64,000 nucleotides of DNA from a bacterium (GCA_905221345.1 CAJNCW010000005.1:1-64000); one strand, 5' to 3'. Shown: positions 28,269-37,778, counted from the stretch's first letter. Translations and numbers: made by a program. The notes: a model not told the origin generated them from the sequence alone.

Positions 28269-28299
28269 AAAGTATAGTGCGTTATACTTTACTTGGAAG
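28269..28299 (+). other. oriT: pMV158-type origin of transfer (oriT)
   Basis: AAAGTATA (28269-28276) and TATACTTT (28283-28290) flank GTGCGT, then ACTTGGAAG. This matches the MobM target of pMV158 (inverted repeat, nick at TAGTGTG/TTA). The nick here would be after G281 in TAGTGCG/TTA. It lies 100 bp before the MOBV gene. Confidence 0.85.
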
Positions 28300-28400
28300 T
28301 AGTGCCGTTCTCAGTAAAGAACACCGCATAAAGGCTTGCTTATGTGTGGCAATTTTTAGCCACACGCTCGGCGACCCTTTGAGCCGAGAAAGGATGAATT

Positions 28401-29828
28401 ATGAGTTATGTTGTAACCAGAATGACGAAGTACAAATCAGGTAATTTAGGTGGAGCTTACAGACACAATGAACGTATTTTTAAGCAACACAGTAACAAGG
28501 ATATCGATATCAAACGCTCACATTTAAATTATGAATTGACAGATAGGGATCGCTCTATGTCGTACGAAAAGCAAATCAAAAACTATATAGACGAGAACAA
28601 AATTTCTAAACGAGCTATTCGAAAAGATGCCGTTCTATGCGATGAATGGATTATAACATCTGATAAAGATTTTTTTGCTAAACTTACTCCCGAAGAGACA
28701 AAACGATTTTTTGAAACTTCTAAAAATTATTTCGCTGAAAACTATGGTTTAGAAAATATTGCCTATGCTAGTGTTCACCTAGACGAAAACACACCACACA
28801 TGCACATGGGAATTGTACCAATGAAGCAAGGAAAGTTATCGTCCAAATCAATTTTTAATCGTGAAGAGTTGAAAAAAATCCAAGATGAACTCCCAAAGTA
28901 TTTATCTCAACGTGGTTTTCATCTCCAACGAGGAGAACTTGATAGTACAAAAAAACATTTATCAACACAGGAATACAAGGACAAGCAAGAGGTTCTTCAA
29001 AAAATTGAAAAACAAATCGACGAAAAAATCGATAAAGTAATGGAATTTAACAGCGAACTAAACCAAATGGAGATAGGTTTGATGAATAAAGTCGAAGAAC
29101 TGAAAATTCTAAACGAAGAAAAAAATGAAATGCTATCCAATCTAGATCATGATCTAAGTGAAAAACAAGATACACTATCACATCTTGAAAAAGAAATTAA
29201 TATCAAAAAAGAAGATCTAGATATCGTAGACAGCATCATAGGTAGTAAAAGTGAAACAATTGATAGTATGAACCAAGATATAAAGACAAAACAAGGTACT
29301 ATCAACGAACTCACCAAGCAACTTCGAGAGTACCTTCAAAAATATCAAAATTTCGAAGGACTGAATATCAGTCAAATTGAAAATGGAACAATAGGCAAAC
29401 AAACTCTCGATGGAAAAATTAAACTCTCCCCTGAAACACTCAATAATTTAATAAAATCTGTGATCCAACACTTCTACGAGAACCGCAGACTGTCACACAC
29501 TATCCAGCAACAAAACAAGGAATTGAATATACTGAGAAATGTAGCAAGTAATAAAAATGAGATATTAGACGAACTTCGAGAAACTAAAAATCAAAAACGA
29601 ATTTTAGAAATTGAAAACAATAGCTTGAAAAATAAAATTTCACAACTTCGTGACCGTCTAAATATAGCTAGCAGAAAGCTTGGAGTATGGCGAAACCAGG
29701 CTCAAAACTACATGAAACAAAAGGAATTCAAAAACCTTACAAAACAACTTAATACTTTCAAACCTATTAAACTTGTTAGTGCTGTCAAAGTCATCAAAAA
29801 AATCTACGAACAAACTCTAGAACGCTGA
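28401..29828 (+). CDS. mob: MOBV relaxase (Pre/Mob, MobM-like)
   Basis: This 475-residue relaxase nicks oriT and pilots the strand in mobilization. Residues match MobM of pMV158 at the key positions: H22 (GGAYRHNER, the nucleophile in MobM) and the metal set H126, E129, H133, H135 in HLDENTPHMH. The first ~200 residues are the catalytic domain. Long coiled coils fill about 195-300 and 355-430. Ribosome site GAGAAAGGATG. A T4SS from a helper element is needed. Confidence 0.95.
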   Translation: MSYVVTRMTKYKSGNLGGAYRHNERIFKQHSNKDIDIKRSHLNYELTDRDRSMSYEKQIKNYIDENKISKRAIRKDAVLCDEWIITSDKDFFAKLTPEETKRFFETSKNYFAENYGLENIAYASVHLDENTPHMHMGIVPMKQGKLSSKSIFNREELKKIQDELPKYLSQRGFHLQRGELDSTKKHLSTQEYKDKQEVLQKIEKQIDEKIDKVMEFNSELNQMEIGLMNKVEELKILNEEKNEMLSNLDHDLSEKQDTLSHLEKEINIKKEDLDIVDSIIGSKSETIDSMNQDIKTKQGTINELTKQLREYLQKYQNFEGLNISQIENGTIGKQTLDGKIKLSPETLNNLIKSVIQHFYENRRLSHTIQQQNKELNILRNVASNKNEILDELRETKNQKRILEIENNSLKNKISQLRDRLNIASRKLGVWRNQAQNYMKQKEFKNLTKQLNTFKPIKLVSAVKVIKKIYEQTLER

Positions 29829-29851
29829 ACAACCTCTTTATGCCGAGAAAA

Positions 29852-29964
29852 CTTTTGACAGCAAGCTATGACGAATTAGACTAGTTGGGTCGTGTCGGCA
29901 GGCTGAAAAGCTGCCGACCGATTACAACAGGAATAAGAAGTCATAGGTTACTTGTTGTCAAAAG
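29852..29964. other. Large nested stem-loop, candidate single-strand origin
   Basis: CTTTTGACA (29852-29860) pairs with TGTCAAAAG (29956-29964), CAAG with CTTG, ATGAC (29868-29872) with GTCAT (29940-29944), and in the middle GTCGGCAG (29894-29901) with CTGCCGAC (29911-29918). A ~110-nt folded, non-coding block after a rolling-circle rep and mob is where single-strand origins sit. The class is inferred. Confidence 0.6.
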
Positions 29965-29997
29965 GAAATTGGAATAAATCAATTAAGGAGAAGTCAA

Positions 29998-30057
29998 ATG
30001 TTCCAACCACCTAAGGTAATAAAAATTATTGTTGACATTCTCTGTTATTTATCTTAA
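29998..30057 (+). CDS. Possible 19-residue peptide
   Basis: ATG 29998 has AAGGAG 7 nt before it and encodes MFQPPKVIKIIVDILCYLS. It is short, hydrophobic and basic, like leader or type-I toxin-type peptides, but I do not recognise it. Its 3' end overlaps the promoter of the small RNA. Confidence 0.4.
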   Translation: MFQPPKVIKIIVDILCYLS

Positions 30058-30060
30058 ACT
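30032..30060 (+). promoter_or_regulatory. Consensus promoter of the small RNA
   Basis: TTGACA, 17 bp and TAAACT. Nothing longer than a shadow ORF follows before the terminator at 30194-30221. Confidence 0.75.
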
Positions 30061-30066
30061 ATGAGT

Positions 30067-30222
30067 AAGGATAGGATAACGTAGGACGACTGGTAACAGA
30101 TCGTTCAAAGGTACTGTCTTCTGGTACGGGTGTGGGACTGCCTTCAGCCTATGGTTGTAAAGACCCCTGACTACCATCGGTCCTATTCCTTTCACTCTTG
30201 GATTATATTCAAGAGTTTTTTC
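30067..30222 (+). ncRNA. Candidate small RNA of the element (~155 nt)
   Basis: It runs from the predicted start to an intrinsic terminator (ACTCTTG 30194-30200 / CAAGAGT 30210-30216, then a T run). A closing stem joins AAGGATAGGA (30067-30076) to TCCTATTCCTT (30181-30191) with one bulge; ATGGT/ACCAT (30151-30177) and GTAC/GTAC (30111-30127) lie within. I do not recognise the family; a plasmid-type regulatory RNA or part of an origin are options. Confidence 0.55.
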
Positions 30223-30256
30223 TTGTCAAAAAAAAATCTCAAACACCTGAGACATC

Positions 30257-30287
30257 TTTCTTTATTTTATAAGCTCCGAAACCTTAA
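30257..30287 (-). repeat. 31-bp repeat, copy 3 (inverted)
   Basis: The minus strand reads TTAAGGTTTCGGAGCTTATA and on to AAAGAAA, matching copy 1 in 30 of 31 bases. It adjoins the right arm repeat. Confidence 0.85.
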
Positions 30288-30316
30288 TTTTTGGTACCTT
30301 TTTGGTACCGTCTTGG
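30288..30316 (+). repeat. Right arm repeat (two TTTTTGGTACC motifs)
   Basis: Two tandem TTTTTGGTACC motifs, then GTCTTGG. Compared with 23737-23766 it differs by one base and one missing G. The rest of 30317-30412 is AT-rich with no gene seen. Confidence 0.65.
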
Positions 30317-30412
30317 TTTAACAATACGCTATATATATAATATTTTACAGCTACTTTCCCTTTAGAAACGTTGATTTAATAAGGATTTAAATATTACAGA
30401 GTATACTTTTGT

Positions 30413-30434
30413 AAAATACGGTCTCAAATAATCA
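30413..30434 (+). repeat. attR core (22 bp)
   Basis: Identical to attL at 23648-23669. Excision between the two would rejoin rpmE2 to its own terminator. Confidence 0.92.
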
Positions 30435-30435
30435 T

Positions 30436-30465
30436 AAAAAGAACAGTTTCAACTGTTCTTTTTTT
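30436..30465 (+). terminator. Original rpmE2 terminator, displaced
   Basis: AAAAAGAACAGT and ACTGTTCTTTTT around a TTCA loop. In the element-free chromosome it would follow the rpmE2 stop within a few bases. Confidence 0.8.
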
Positions 30466-30546
30466 GTACTTATTTTTATGAATCAACCACTACTACTTTC
30501 TCTTTATCAAGCTTCACGCTGACACTATGATTGATTTCAAACGAGG

Positions 30547-31881
30547 TTAAAAAATATCAAAAAGAAGCTTGATATTGAGAATGGTCAAGATAATAGAAAC
30601 TGCGTAACCTAGGATTGTGTTCCACTTGGCATTGGTAAATTCTCCCATCAGTGACTTCTTAGAGGTCAGATAGATTAAGGGGAAGATTGAAAACGGAAGA
30701 GCGATTGACAGAAAAACCTGTGAATAGACCAATAACTGATCCAAAGTTTTTTCTTGATGTCCAAACAAGACGGCAACAATAATCACAGGGAGCAAGGCAA
30801 AAATACGGGTACCGATACGGATAATCCACTGAGCTAACTTCAGATGCAAGAAACCTTCCATGACAATCTGTCCTGTCAAGGTACCTGTAATGGTCGAATT
30901 TTGTCCACTTGCTAAGAGAGCTAGGGCAAATAAAGTTGACAGAGTTGAACTAGCTATCGCTCCTGCTATCGTCGAATCCTGTAAAGCATTGTACATTTGA
31001 GAGAAAGCTGAAATTTCAGATGCATGACCAAAAAAGAGGGAGGCACCTAAAATGAGAAGCAAGGAATTGACAATAAAGGCTAGGGACAGCTGAAGATTTG
31101 AATCCCAGGTCATAAAACGCACGGCTTTTCGAACATCCTTCTTATCTTTGTGATTGATTTTCCTTGTTTGGGATAGGGATGAATGAAGATAGAGATTATG
31201 GGGCATGACTGTCGCACCCACAATTCCTAGAGCCAAGGTCAATTGGCTTTCATGACCTGGCAATGCTGTTTCAAATAATGTAGGAGTCGGTAAATAACCA
31301 CCAAAGATACCCTGAATACTTGGATTGGATAAAGCTACCAGATAGGTAAAGATGGCTAATATGGTTAAAATAAGGGTCGTAACAATGGCTTCAATTTTTT
31401 TGAAGCCAAATTTCATCAATAAAAGTAACAAAAATACATCTAAAACGGTTAAGAGGATAGCGACCATAATCGGTATATTAAATAAAAGATTTAAAGCAAT
31501 CGCTGAACCTAGAACCTCGGCTAAGTCTGTTGCCATTAAAGCTAATTCTAAAATCACCCAAAGACCATAGCGGAGCCATTTGGGAGCATGATGTGCAGTT
31601 GCCTGTGCTAGGTCCATCTTAGTTACGATACCGAGCTTTCCAGCCATCTGTTGTAGCTGCATGGCAATGATGGATGAAATCAAAATAACAAATAAGAGAC
31701 TATATTTGTAGGAAGCACCACCAACCACGCTGGTAATCCAGTTTCCAGGATCCATATAACCAACTGCTACAAGGGCTCCAGGTCCTAAAAAAGCTTTTAG
31801 ATTTTGCCAAAAATGATTGTTATTCGGAGTTTCAATAGATTGGTTGATCTCAGAAAGAGAGACTTTTTTGTAAGAAGACAT
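30547..31881 (-). CDS. mntH: Nramp-family metal transporter (MntH)
   Basis: This proton-coupled Mn(II)/Fe(II) importer of 444 residues has about eleven membrane spans. The metal-binding DPGN in VGYMDPGNWITSV (TM1) and the TM6 motif GATVMPHNLYLHSS are both intact. The stop follows a run of six T bases, and the -1 frame stays open for 24 more codons (see findings). A TGATATAAT extended -10 (31977-31985) leaves a ~90-nt leader. Confidence 0.95.
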   Translation of the reverse strand: MSSYKKVSLSEINQSIETPNNNHFWQNLKAFLGPGALVAVGYMDPGNWITSVVGGASYKYSLLFVILISSIIAMQLQQMAGKLGIVTKMDLAQATAHHAPKWLRYGLWVILELALMATDLAEVLGSAIALNLLFNIPIMVAILLTVLDVFLLLLLMKFGFKKIEAIVTTLILTILAIFTYLVALSNPSIQGIFGGYLPTPTLFETALPGHESQLTLALGIVGATVMPHNLYLHSSLSQTRKINHKDKKDVRKAVRFMTWDSNLQLSLAFIVNSLLLILGASLFFGHASEISAFSQMYNALQDSTIAGAIASSTLSTLFALALLASGQNSTITGTLTGQIVMEGFLHLKLAQWIIRIGTRIFALLPVIIVAVLFGHQEKTLDQLLVYSQVFLSIALPFSIFPLIYLTSKKSLMGEFTNAKWNTILGYAVSIILTILNIKLLFDIF

Positions 31882-32046
31882 CGGAATTTTACACTTTCTA
31901 ATCTGTCTTTACCTATTTTCTTAATGGGATTTTTGAAAATATAATGAAAATAGCTTCCCATTTCCAATTCTCCCTTATTATATCACATTTTGGAATGATT
32001 CCTAAGAAAAGAAATGATAGTTGAAATAAGCAATATCAGTATTGTA

Positions 32047-32074
32047 AAAGCCAGCGTTTTCTGACGCTGGCTTT
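32047..32074 (-). terminator. Terminator of the pyr operon
   Basis: AAAGCCAGCG and CGCTGGCTTT form a 10-bp stem with an 8-nt loop. It lies 25 bp past the carB stop. Confidence 0.85.
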
Positions 32075-32098
32075 AAAACTGTGAAAAATATTTCTCAA

Positions 32099-35000
32099 CT
32101 AGATCGCTTCTGTGACAAAACTACGGCTTTCTAGCACCTTAAGCATGGCATTAGCTGTATCTAGGGCTGTAAAGAGTGGCACACCGTGTTCAATGGCTGA
32201 ACGACGGATTTGCTCACCATCTTCGTCAGCAGTTCGTTTGGTTCCGACAGTATTGATGATCGCTTGGACTTTTCCTTTGCGAACAAAGCTTGGGATATCC
32301 TGTTCATCGTCACCAATCTTACCAACAGGTTGAGCTTGCAGTCCATGACTGGCAAAGAAGGCTGCTGTCCCTTCTGTCGCGAGGATACCGTAGCCGATAT
32401 TTTGGAAACGACGAGCCAAGCCCAAGGCTTCTTCTTTGGCATCATCAGCGATGGTAAAGACAACATTTCCAAAGGTTGGCAAGTGTAGGTAGGAAGCTTC
32501 AAAGGCCTTATAGAGAGCTTTTTCCAAAGTAGTATCAGAACCCATAACTTCCCCTGTTGACTTCATTTCAGGACCGAGTAAGCTGTCTACCTTAGCTAGT
32601 TTCGTAAAGGAGAAGACTGGCGCCTTGATATGAACGCGAGTGCTTTCTGGATAAAGTCCATCTTGGTATCCAAGTTCTTCAAGACTTTGACCAAGAATGA
32701 GCTTGGTCGCTACCTGAGCCATAGGAATATTGGTTACCTTAGAAAGGAATGGAACCGTACGGCTGGCGCGTGGATTGACCTCAATAACGTAGACTTTTTC
32801 ATCCTTGATGACAAACTGAATGTTCATCATCCCAAGACAGTTGAGGCCGATTGCTAAGCGTTTAGTATAGTCTGCGATAGTTTCCTGCACCTTTTGAGAC
32901 AAGGTTTGTGGTGGGTAAACGGCCATGGAGTCACCTGAGTGGACACCGGCACGTTCGATATGCTCCATGATACCTGGGATGAGGACATTTTCCCCGTCTG
33001 AGATGGCATCAACTTCGCACTCTTGCCCAACGATGTATGAATCAACAAGAACTGGGTGGTCTGGACTGGCCTTAACAGCCGTACGCATGTAAGAACGAAG
33101 GTCTTCTTCGTTTTCAACGATTTCCATTGCACGTCCACCCAAGACATAAGATGGACGAACGAGGACTGGGAAACCAATCTTGCGAGCTGCAAGAACCGCT
33201 TCTTCTTCATTGGTTGCTGTTTGTCCTGGTGGCTGTGGAATATCCAAGTCTTTAAGGGCTTGTTCAAAGAGGTCACGGTCTTCGGCACGGTCCAAGTCAG
33301 CTACTTGGGTACCAAGGATGGTCACACCTGCTTTTGCCAAAGGCTCCGCAAGGTTGATGGCTGTTTGACCACCGAACTGAACGATAACGCCTTTTGGTTG
33401 CTCAAGGTCAATGACATTCATAACATCTTCAAAAGTTAATGGCTCAAAGTAGAGCTTGTCAGACACAGAGAAGTCCGTCGAAACAGTCTCTGGGTTTGAG
33501 TTCATAATGATGGCTTCGTAACCAGCCGCCTGTATAGCCTTAACAGAGTGAACAGTTGCGTAGTCAAACTCAACCCCTTGACCGATACGGATTGGACCTG
33601 AACCTAGGACTAGGACGGATTCCTTGTCAGATCTGATAGATTCATTTTCCCAGCCATAGGTAGAATAGAAATATGGCGTTTCAGAGTCGAACTCTGCCGC
33701 ACAGGTATCGACCATCTTGTAGACTGGGATAATCTTGTTTTCTAAACGAAGTTGGCGAACTTGGTCAGCTGTCGTTTCCCAAAGTTCAGCAATCTTACGA
33801 TCTGAGAAGCCATTTAGCTTAGCTGTTTTCAAAACTTCTAGATCTTGTGGATGAGCACCCAATTCTTGCTCGATTTCAAAGATATGCAAGAGTTTATCAA
33901 GATAGAAGATATCAATCTTGGTCAATTCAGCAATTTCTTCTGGGGTGTAGCCACGGCGAATAGCCTCTGATACGTAGAAGAGACGGTCATCTTGGGCTTT
34001 CACAACCTTTTCAATCAAGGCATCATCCGAAACAGTTGCCAGTTCAGGCATTTCATTGTGGTGAACTCCAATTTCAAGAGAGCGACATGCCTTGAGAAGT
34101 GACTCTTCGATGTTACGACCAATCGCCATAACTTCCCCAGTCGCCTTCATCTGGGTACCCAGACGGCGCTCACCTTTTTCAAACTTGTCAAATGGGAAAC
34201 GTGGAATCTTGGCAACGACGTAGTCAAGGGCTGGTTCAAACATGGCATATGTTGAACCTGTGACTGGGTTGATAACCTCATCCAAGGTCAAACCAACGGC
34301 AATCTTAGCAGCTAACTTGGCAATCGGATAACCTGTCGCTTTAGAAGCAAGGGCTGAAGAACGTGATACACGTGGGTTTACTTCGATAACATAGTATTTA
34401 AAGCTGTGTGGATCAAGTGCTAGCTGAACATTACATCCACCTTCAATCTTGAGGGCACGAATGATGCTCAAGCTCGCATCACGGAGCATTTGATTTTCAT
34501 AGTCTGACATGGTTTGCGCAGGGGCGAATACGATGGAATCCCCTGTGTGAATCCCAACGGGGTCAAAGTTTTCCATGTTACAAACAACAAGGGCATTGTC
34601 AGCTGAATCGCGCATCACTTCGTACTCAATTTCCTTGAAACCTGCGATTGAACGCTCAATCAAACATTGGGTAACAGGTGACAATTTCAAACCATTTTCA
34701 GCGATTTCGCGCAATTCTTCCTCGTTGGCACACATACCACCACCAGTACCACCAAGGGTAAAGGCTGGGCGAACAATCACTGGGTAGCCGATTGACGCAG
34801 CAAAAGCAACAGCTTCTTCTACTGTGTTGACAATTTCAGATTCTGGAATTGGCTGCTCAAGCTCTTCCATTAATTGTTTAAAGAGGTCACGGTCCTCAGC
34901 TTGGTCAATGGCAGACAATTTAGTACCCAGAAGTTCGACACCAAGCTCATCTAAGATACCATTTTTAGACAATTCCATGGCCATATTGAGCCCTGTTTGC

Positions 35001-35275
35001 CCACCAAGAGTTGGAAGCAAAGCATCCGGACGTTCCTTACGGAGAATACGTGTCACAAACTCAAGTGTAATTGGTTCGATGTAAACCTTGTCTGCAATCT
35101 CCTTATCCGTCATGATGGTTGCAGGATTTGAGTTTACTAAGACAACTTCATAACCTTCCTCTTTCAAAGACAAGCAAGCCTGGGTCCCAGCGTAGTCAAA
35201 CTCAGCAGCCTGACCAATAATAATTGGACCAGAACCAATCACCATAATTTTTTGAATATCAGTACGTTTAGGCAT
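32099..35275 (-). CDS. carB: Carbamoyl-phosphate synthase large chain
   Basis: It makes carbamoyl phosphate from bicarbonate, ATP and ammonia passed from CarA. The 1058 residues are full length: two ATP-grasp synthetase halves, each opening with a GSGPI[IR]IGQ motif (about 12 and 555), an oligomerization domain, and a C-terminal MGS-like regulatory domain. The start [17 protein letters not shown] is canonical, yet no good Shine-Dalgarno lies before the ATG. A 427-bp gap with repeats separates it from carA. Confidence 0.97.
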   Translation of the reverse strand: MPKRTDIQKIMVIGSGPIIIGQAAEFDYAGTQACLSLKEEGYEVVLVNSNPATIMTDKEIADKVYIEPITLEFVTRILRKERPDALLPTLGGQTGLNMAMELSKNGILDELGVELLGTKLSAIDQAEDRDLFKQLMEELEQPIPESEIVNTVEEAVAFAASIGYPVIVRPAFTLGGTGGGMCANEEELREIAENGLKLSPVTQCLIERSIAGFKEIEYEVMRDSADNALVVCNMENFDPVGIHTGDSIVFAPAQTMSDYENQMLRDASLSIIRALKIEGGCNVQLALDPHSFKYYVIEVNPRVSRSSALASKATGYPIAKLAAKIAVGLTLDEVINPVTGSTYAMFEPALDYVVAKIPRFPFDKFEKGERRLGTQMKATGEVMAIGRNIEESLLKACRSLEIGVHHNEMPELATVSDDALIEKVVKAQDDRLFYVSEAIRRGYTPEEIAELTKIDIFYLDKLLHIFEIEQELGAHPQDLEVLKTAKLNGFSDRKIAELWETTADQVRQLRLENKIIPVYKMVDTCAAEFDSETPYFYSTYGWENESIRSDKESVLVLGSGPIRIGQGVEFDYATVHSVKAIQAAGYEAIIMNSNPETVSTDFSVSDKLYFEPLTFEDVMNVIDLEQPKGVIVQFGGQTAINLAEPLAKAGVTILGTQVADLDRAEDRDLFEQALKDLDIPQPPGQTATNEEEAVLAARKIGFPVLVRPSYVLGGRAMEIVENEEDLRSYMRTAVKASPDHPVLVDSYIVGQECEVDAISDGENVLIPGIMEHIERAGVHSGDSMAVYPPQTLSQKVQETIADYTKRLAIGLNCLGMMNIQFVIKDEKVYVIEVNPRASRTVPFLSKVTNIPMAQVATKLILGQSLEELGYQDGLYPESTRVHIKAPVFSFTKLAKVDSLLGPEMKSTGEVMGSDTTLEKALYKAFEASYLHLPTFGNVVFTIADDAKEEALGLARRFQNIGYGILATEGTAAFFASHGLQAQPVGKIGDDEQDIPSFVRKGKVQAIINTVGTKRTADEDGEQIRRSAIEHGVPLFTALDTANAMLKVLESRSFVTEAI

Positions 35276-35702
35276 AGTTTATGATACAAAGCCCGTAAAG
35301 AACATAGTGAAAATAGGAAACTCGGTGCAGACGCCTTTAGCGTCAAGACGATGTTTATCTTTTTCACACAGTTCTTAGGGCGTGTTCACTTCCGCGAACA
35401 ATGTATCTTCTCCTTTCTATTCGGCAACTCTCAGGTTGCCATTAAATAAATTCTCCGACGATTTTTTAGAGAAACGATATTTTTCGATAAAAAATCTAGT
35501 GCAGGGAGTTTTTAGTTCGCCTGATAGCGACTAAAAGAAACGACCTGCCTTTCTATTCGTCGCCTCACAGAGCGACATTAAATAAATTCTCCGACGATTT
35601 TTCAATAATAAATCGAGTGTAAAAATTTTCAGCATCTCATTGCTCAACTAAAAGAAAGGACTTGCCTTTTTATTCGACAAGTCTATGACAGAGTTTGTTA
35701 TA
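35276..35702 (-). repeat. carA-carB gap with diverged tandem repeats
   Basis: CCTTTCTATTCG recurs at 35412, 35548 and 35665 (third copy CCTTTTTATTCG), periods 136 and 117 bp. Each of the first two is followed by a different hairpin (GGCAAC/GTTGCC; GTCGC/GCGAC) and then the conserved ATTAAATAAATTCTCCGACG block (35441 and 35577). In mRNA sense this block reads GGAG, 9 nt, ATG, giving tiny ORFs of 3 codons (35442 down) and 15 codons (35578-35531). GACGC/GCGTC near 35330-35346 is another stem. Confidence 0.8.
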
Positions 35703-36785
35703 TCAGCGATTAGCAGATTTAAATGACTCCATCATTTCGATAAATTCATCAAAGAGATAGCTTGCATCATGTGGCCCAGGAGCTGCGTCTGGATGGAATT
35801 GCACAGAGAAACCTGGTTGGTATCTGTGACGAACACCTTCTACTGACTTGTCATTGATTTCTTCATGCGTAATGATCAAGTGCTCTGGCAAATTCTCACG
35901 ACTAACTGCATAACCATGGTTCTGGCTAGTAAAGTCTACACGCCCTGTTGCAATTTCACGTACCGCGTGGTTAAATCCGCGGTGACCAAATTTCATTTTA
36001 TAAGTCTTAGCACCATTTGCCATAGCAAAAAGTTGGTGTCCCATACAGATACCAAAGATTGGAATCTTCCCTTGCACACCACGAATCATATCAAGTGCTT
36101 GAGGGATATCTTCTGGGTTACCTGGACCATTTGACAACATGACCCCGTCAGGATTGAGGTGAAGAATTTCTTCTGCCGTTGTTGAATAAGGAACCACGGT
36201 CACATTACAGTTGCGCTTAGAAAGTTCGCGTAAGATAGAATGCTTAAGTCCAAAGTCTACCAATACGACACTCAATCCAACTCCAGGAGCAGGATAAGCT
36301 GTCTTTGTAGAGACTTGTTTGATATTATCTGTCGGTAGAACTGTCGCTTGGAGCTGATCTGTGATATGATCCATACTGTCTCCAACATGTGTCAAGGTCG
36401 CACGCATGGTACCATGCTTACGGATGATTTTTGTCAAAGCCCGGGTATCAATTCCTGAGATACCTGGGATTTTCTTTGCTTTCAAGAACTCATCCAAGGT
36501 CATTTGATTGCGCCAGTTGCTTGCTCTACGCGCTTCTTCAAAAACTACTACTCCCTTGCAGGTAGGATTGATTGACTCGTAGTCGTCACGGTTAATTCCA
36601 TAATTTCCCACCAAAGGGTAGGTAAATGTTAAAATTTGTCCATTGTAAGACTGGTCTGTTATAGACTCTTGGTAACCAGTCATCCCTGAATTAAAGACGA
36701 TTTCCCCCGTTACGTCAATATCTGCTCCGAAGGCATGTCCTTCAAATACTGTCCCATCTTCTAATACTAGAAGTCGTTTTTTCAT
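35703..36785 (-). CDS. carA: Carbamoyl-phosphate synthase small chain
   Basis: This glutaminase subunit of 360 residues feeds ammonia to CarB. The N-terminal CarA domain precedes a class I glutamine amidotransferase with the nucleophile Cys in GICMGHQLF and His in [11 protein letters not shown]. The acid after the His-Pro is Asp rather than the more usual Glu. It starts 49 bp after pyrB in the PyrR-controlled operon. Confidence 0.97.
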   Translation of the reverse strand: MKKRLLVLEDGTVFEGHAFGADIDVTGEIVFNSGMTGYQESITDQSYNGQILTFTYPLVGNYGINRDDYESINPTCKGVVVFEEARRASNWRNQMTLDEFLKAKKIPGISGIDTRALTKIIRKHGTMRATLTHVGDSMDHITDQLQATVLPTDNIKQVSTKTAYPAPGVGLSVVLVDFGLKHSILRELSKRNCNVTVVPYSTTAEEILHLNPDGVMLSNGPGNPEDIPQALDMIRGVQGKIPIFGICMGHQLFAMANGAKTYKMKFGHRGFNHAVREIATGRVDFTSQNHGYAVSRENLPEHLIITHEEINDKSVEGVRHRYQPGFSVQFHPDAAPGPHDASYLFDEFIEMMESFKSANR

Positions 36786-36834
36786 CTACTCACCTCTCGT
36801 TGATGCTCTCAGACATCTTTTAACGTTTTGTACC

Positions 36835-37758
36835 TTATTTTGCTTTTCTGTAGGCCAATACAGATTCTAAGATTGCCATTCTGACAAAAACACCGTTAGT
36901 CATTTGTTGAACAATACGTGATTTCGGTGCTTCTACCAAGTGGTCAGCAATTTCCACATCACGATTGACTGGAGCTGGGTGCATAAGGATTGCTTTTTCT
37001 TTCAGGCGGTCATAGCGTTCTTGTGTCAATCCATGCTGGTTATGATAGTCTTCTTTTGAAAATCCTGTCACAATTTCATGACGTTCATGCTGCACACGAA
37101 GAAACATCATAACATCTACTTGATCAATCACCTCATCAATTGATACAAAGCGACCGTAATATTCAAACTCCTCACTTCTCCATTCCTCAGGACCTGCAAA
37201 ATAAAGCTCCGCTCCCAAGCGTTTAAGGATTTGCATATTAGACTTAGCTACCCGTGAGTGGTTGAGGTCACCAGCGATAGCCACCTTAAGACCTTCAAAA
37301 TGTCCAAATTCTTCATAAATTGTCATCAAATCAAGCAAACTTTGGCTAGGGTGTTGCCCTGAACCGTCCCCACCATTGATAATTGAAGTTGTGATGGTCG
37401 GGCTAGCAATCAATTCTCTATAGTAGTCCACCTCTGGGTGACGAATGACACAGGCATCTACTCCAAGTGCAGACAGCGTCAAGATTGTATCATAGAGTGT
37501 TTCACCCTTATTCACTGAACTGGTCTTCACATCGAAATCCAAAAGATCAAGTCCAAGTTTCAGTTCTGCTACCTCAAAGGATTTGTGGGTACGAGTTGAA
37601 CTTTCAAAGAAAAGGTTGGAAACGATATGTTGTTCCTCATAAGAAGCACTCGCTCCGTTTTTAAATTCGATTCCTCGTTTAATCAATTTCATTACTTGTT
37701 CTACAGTAAGGTCTTCCATAGAAACGACATGTTGCAAAGCTTGTTGATTTTCTGACAT
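36835..37758 (-). CDS. pyrB: Aspartate carbamoyltransferase
   Basis: This 307-residue catalytic chain joins carbamoyl phosphate and aspartate in pyrimidine synthesis. The carbamoyl-phosphate motif [20 protein letters not shown] and [11 protein letters not shown] are present. No regulatory chain gene is nearby, as normal in Firmicutes. It lies 20 bp after pyrR. Confidence 0.97.
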   Translation of the reverse strand: MSENQQALQHVVSMEDLTVEQVMKLIKRGIEFKNGASASYEEQHIVSNLFFESSTRTHKSFEVAELKLGLDLLDFDVKTSSVNKGETLYDTILTLSALGVDACVIRHPEVDYYRELIASPTITTSIINGGDGSGQHPSQSLLDLMTIYEEFGHFEGLKVAIAGDLNHSRVAKSNMQILKRLGAELYFAGPEEWRSEEFEYYGRFVSIDEVIDQVDVMMFLRVQHERHEIVTGFSKEDYHNQHGLTQERYDRLKEKAILMHPAPVNRDVEIADHLVEAPKSRIVQQMTNGVFVRMAILESVLAYRKAK

Positions 37759-37778
37759 TTTTTTACTCCTTTTGGTGT

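Larger units (their letters stand above)
23648..30434. mobile_element. Integrative mobilizable element in rpmE2
   Basis: A 6.8-kb element is bounded by identical 22-bp cores (23648-23669 and 30413-30434) at the 3' end of rpmE2. From left to right it has: displaced-terminator substitute, integrase, XRE repressor, divergent operator region, HTH/excisionase-like gene, RepA_N-like gene, Spx-like gene, rolling-circle Rep, hairpin array, oriT, MOBV relaxase, origin-like structure and small RNA. It has no conjugation pore genes, so transfer would rely on a helper. No resistance gene is seen. Confidence 0.92.

Noticed and set aside
28097..28444. Plus-strand ORF spanning the hairpin array and oriT
   Set aside because: It runs through palindromes and the oriT, overlaps both rep and mob, and has no ribosome site; the open frame is by chance.
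23648..30434. Prophage remnant
   Set aside because: Integrase and an XRE switch are present, but there are no structural, packaging or lysis genes; rep, oriT and mob point to a mobilizable element.
31882..32046. Manganese (yybP-ykoY) riboswitch before mntH
   Set aside because: The ~90-nt leader lacks the conserved loops of that aptamer as far as I can see; only an extended -10 promoter is evident.
33056..33439. Plus-strand ORF inside carB
   Set aside because: It is antisense to the conserved ATP-grasp coding sequence and has no ribosome site or family features.
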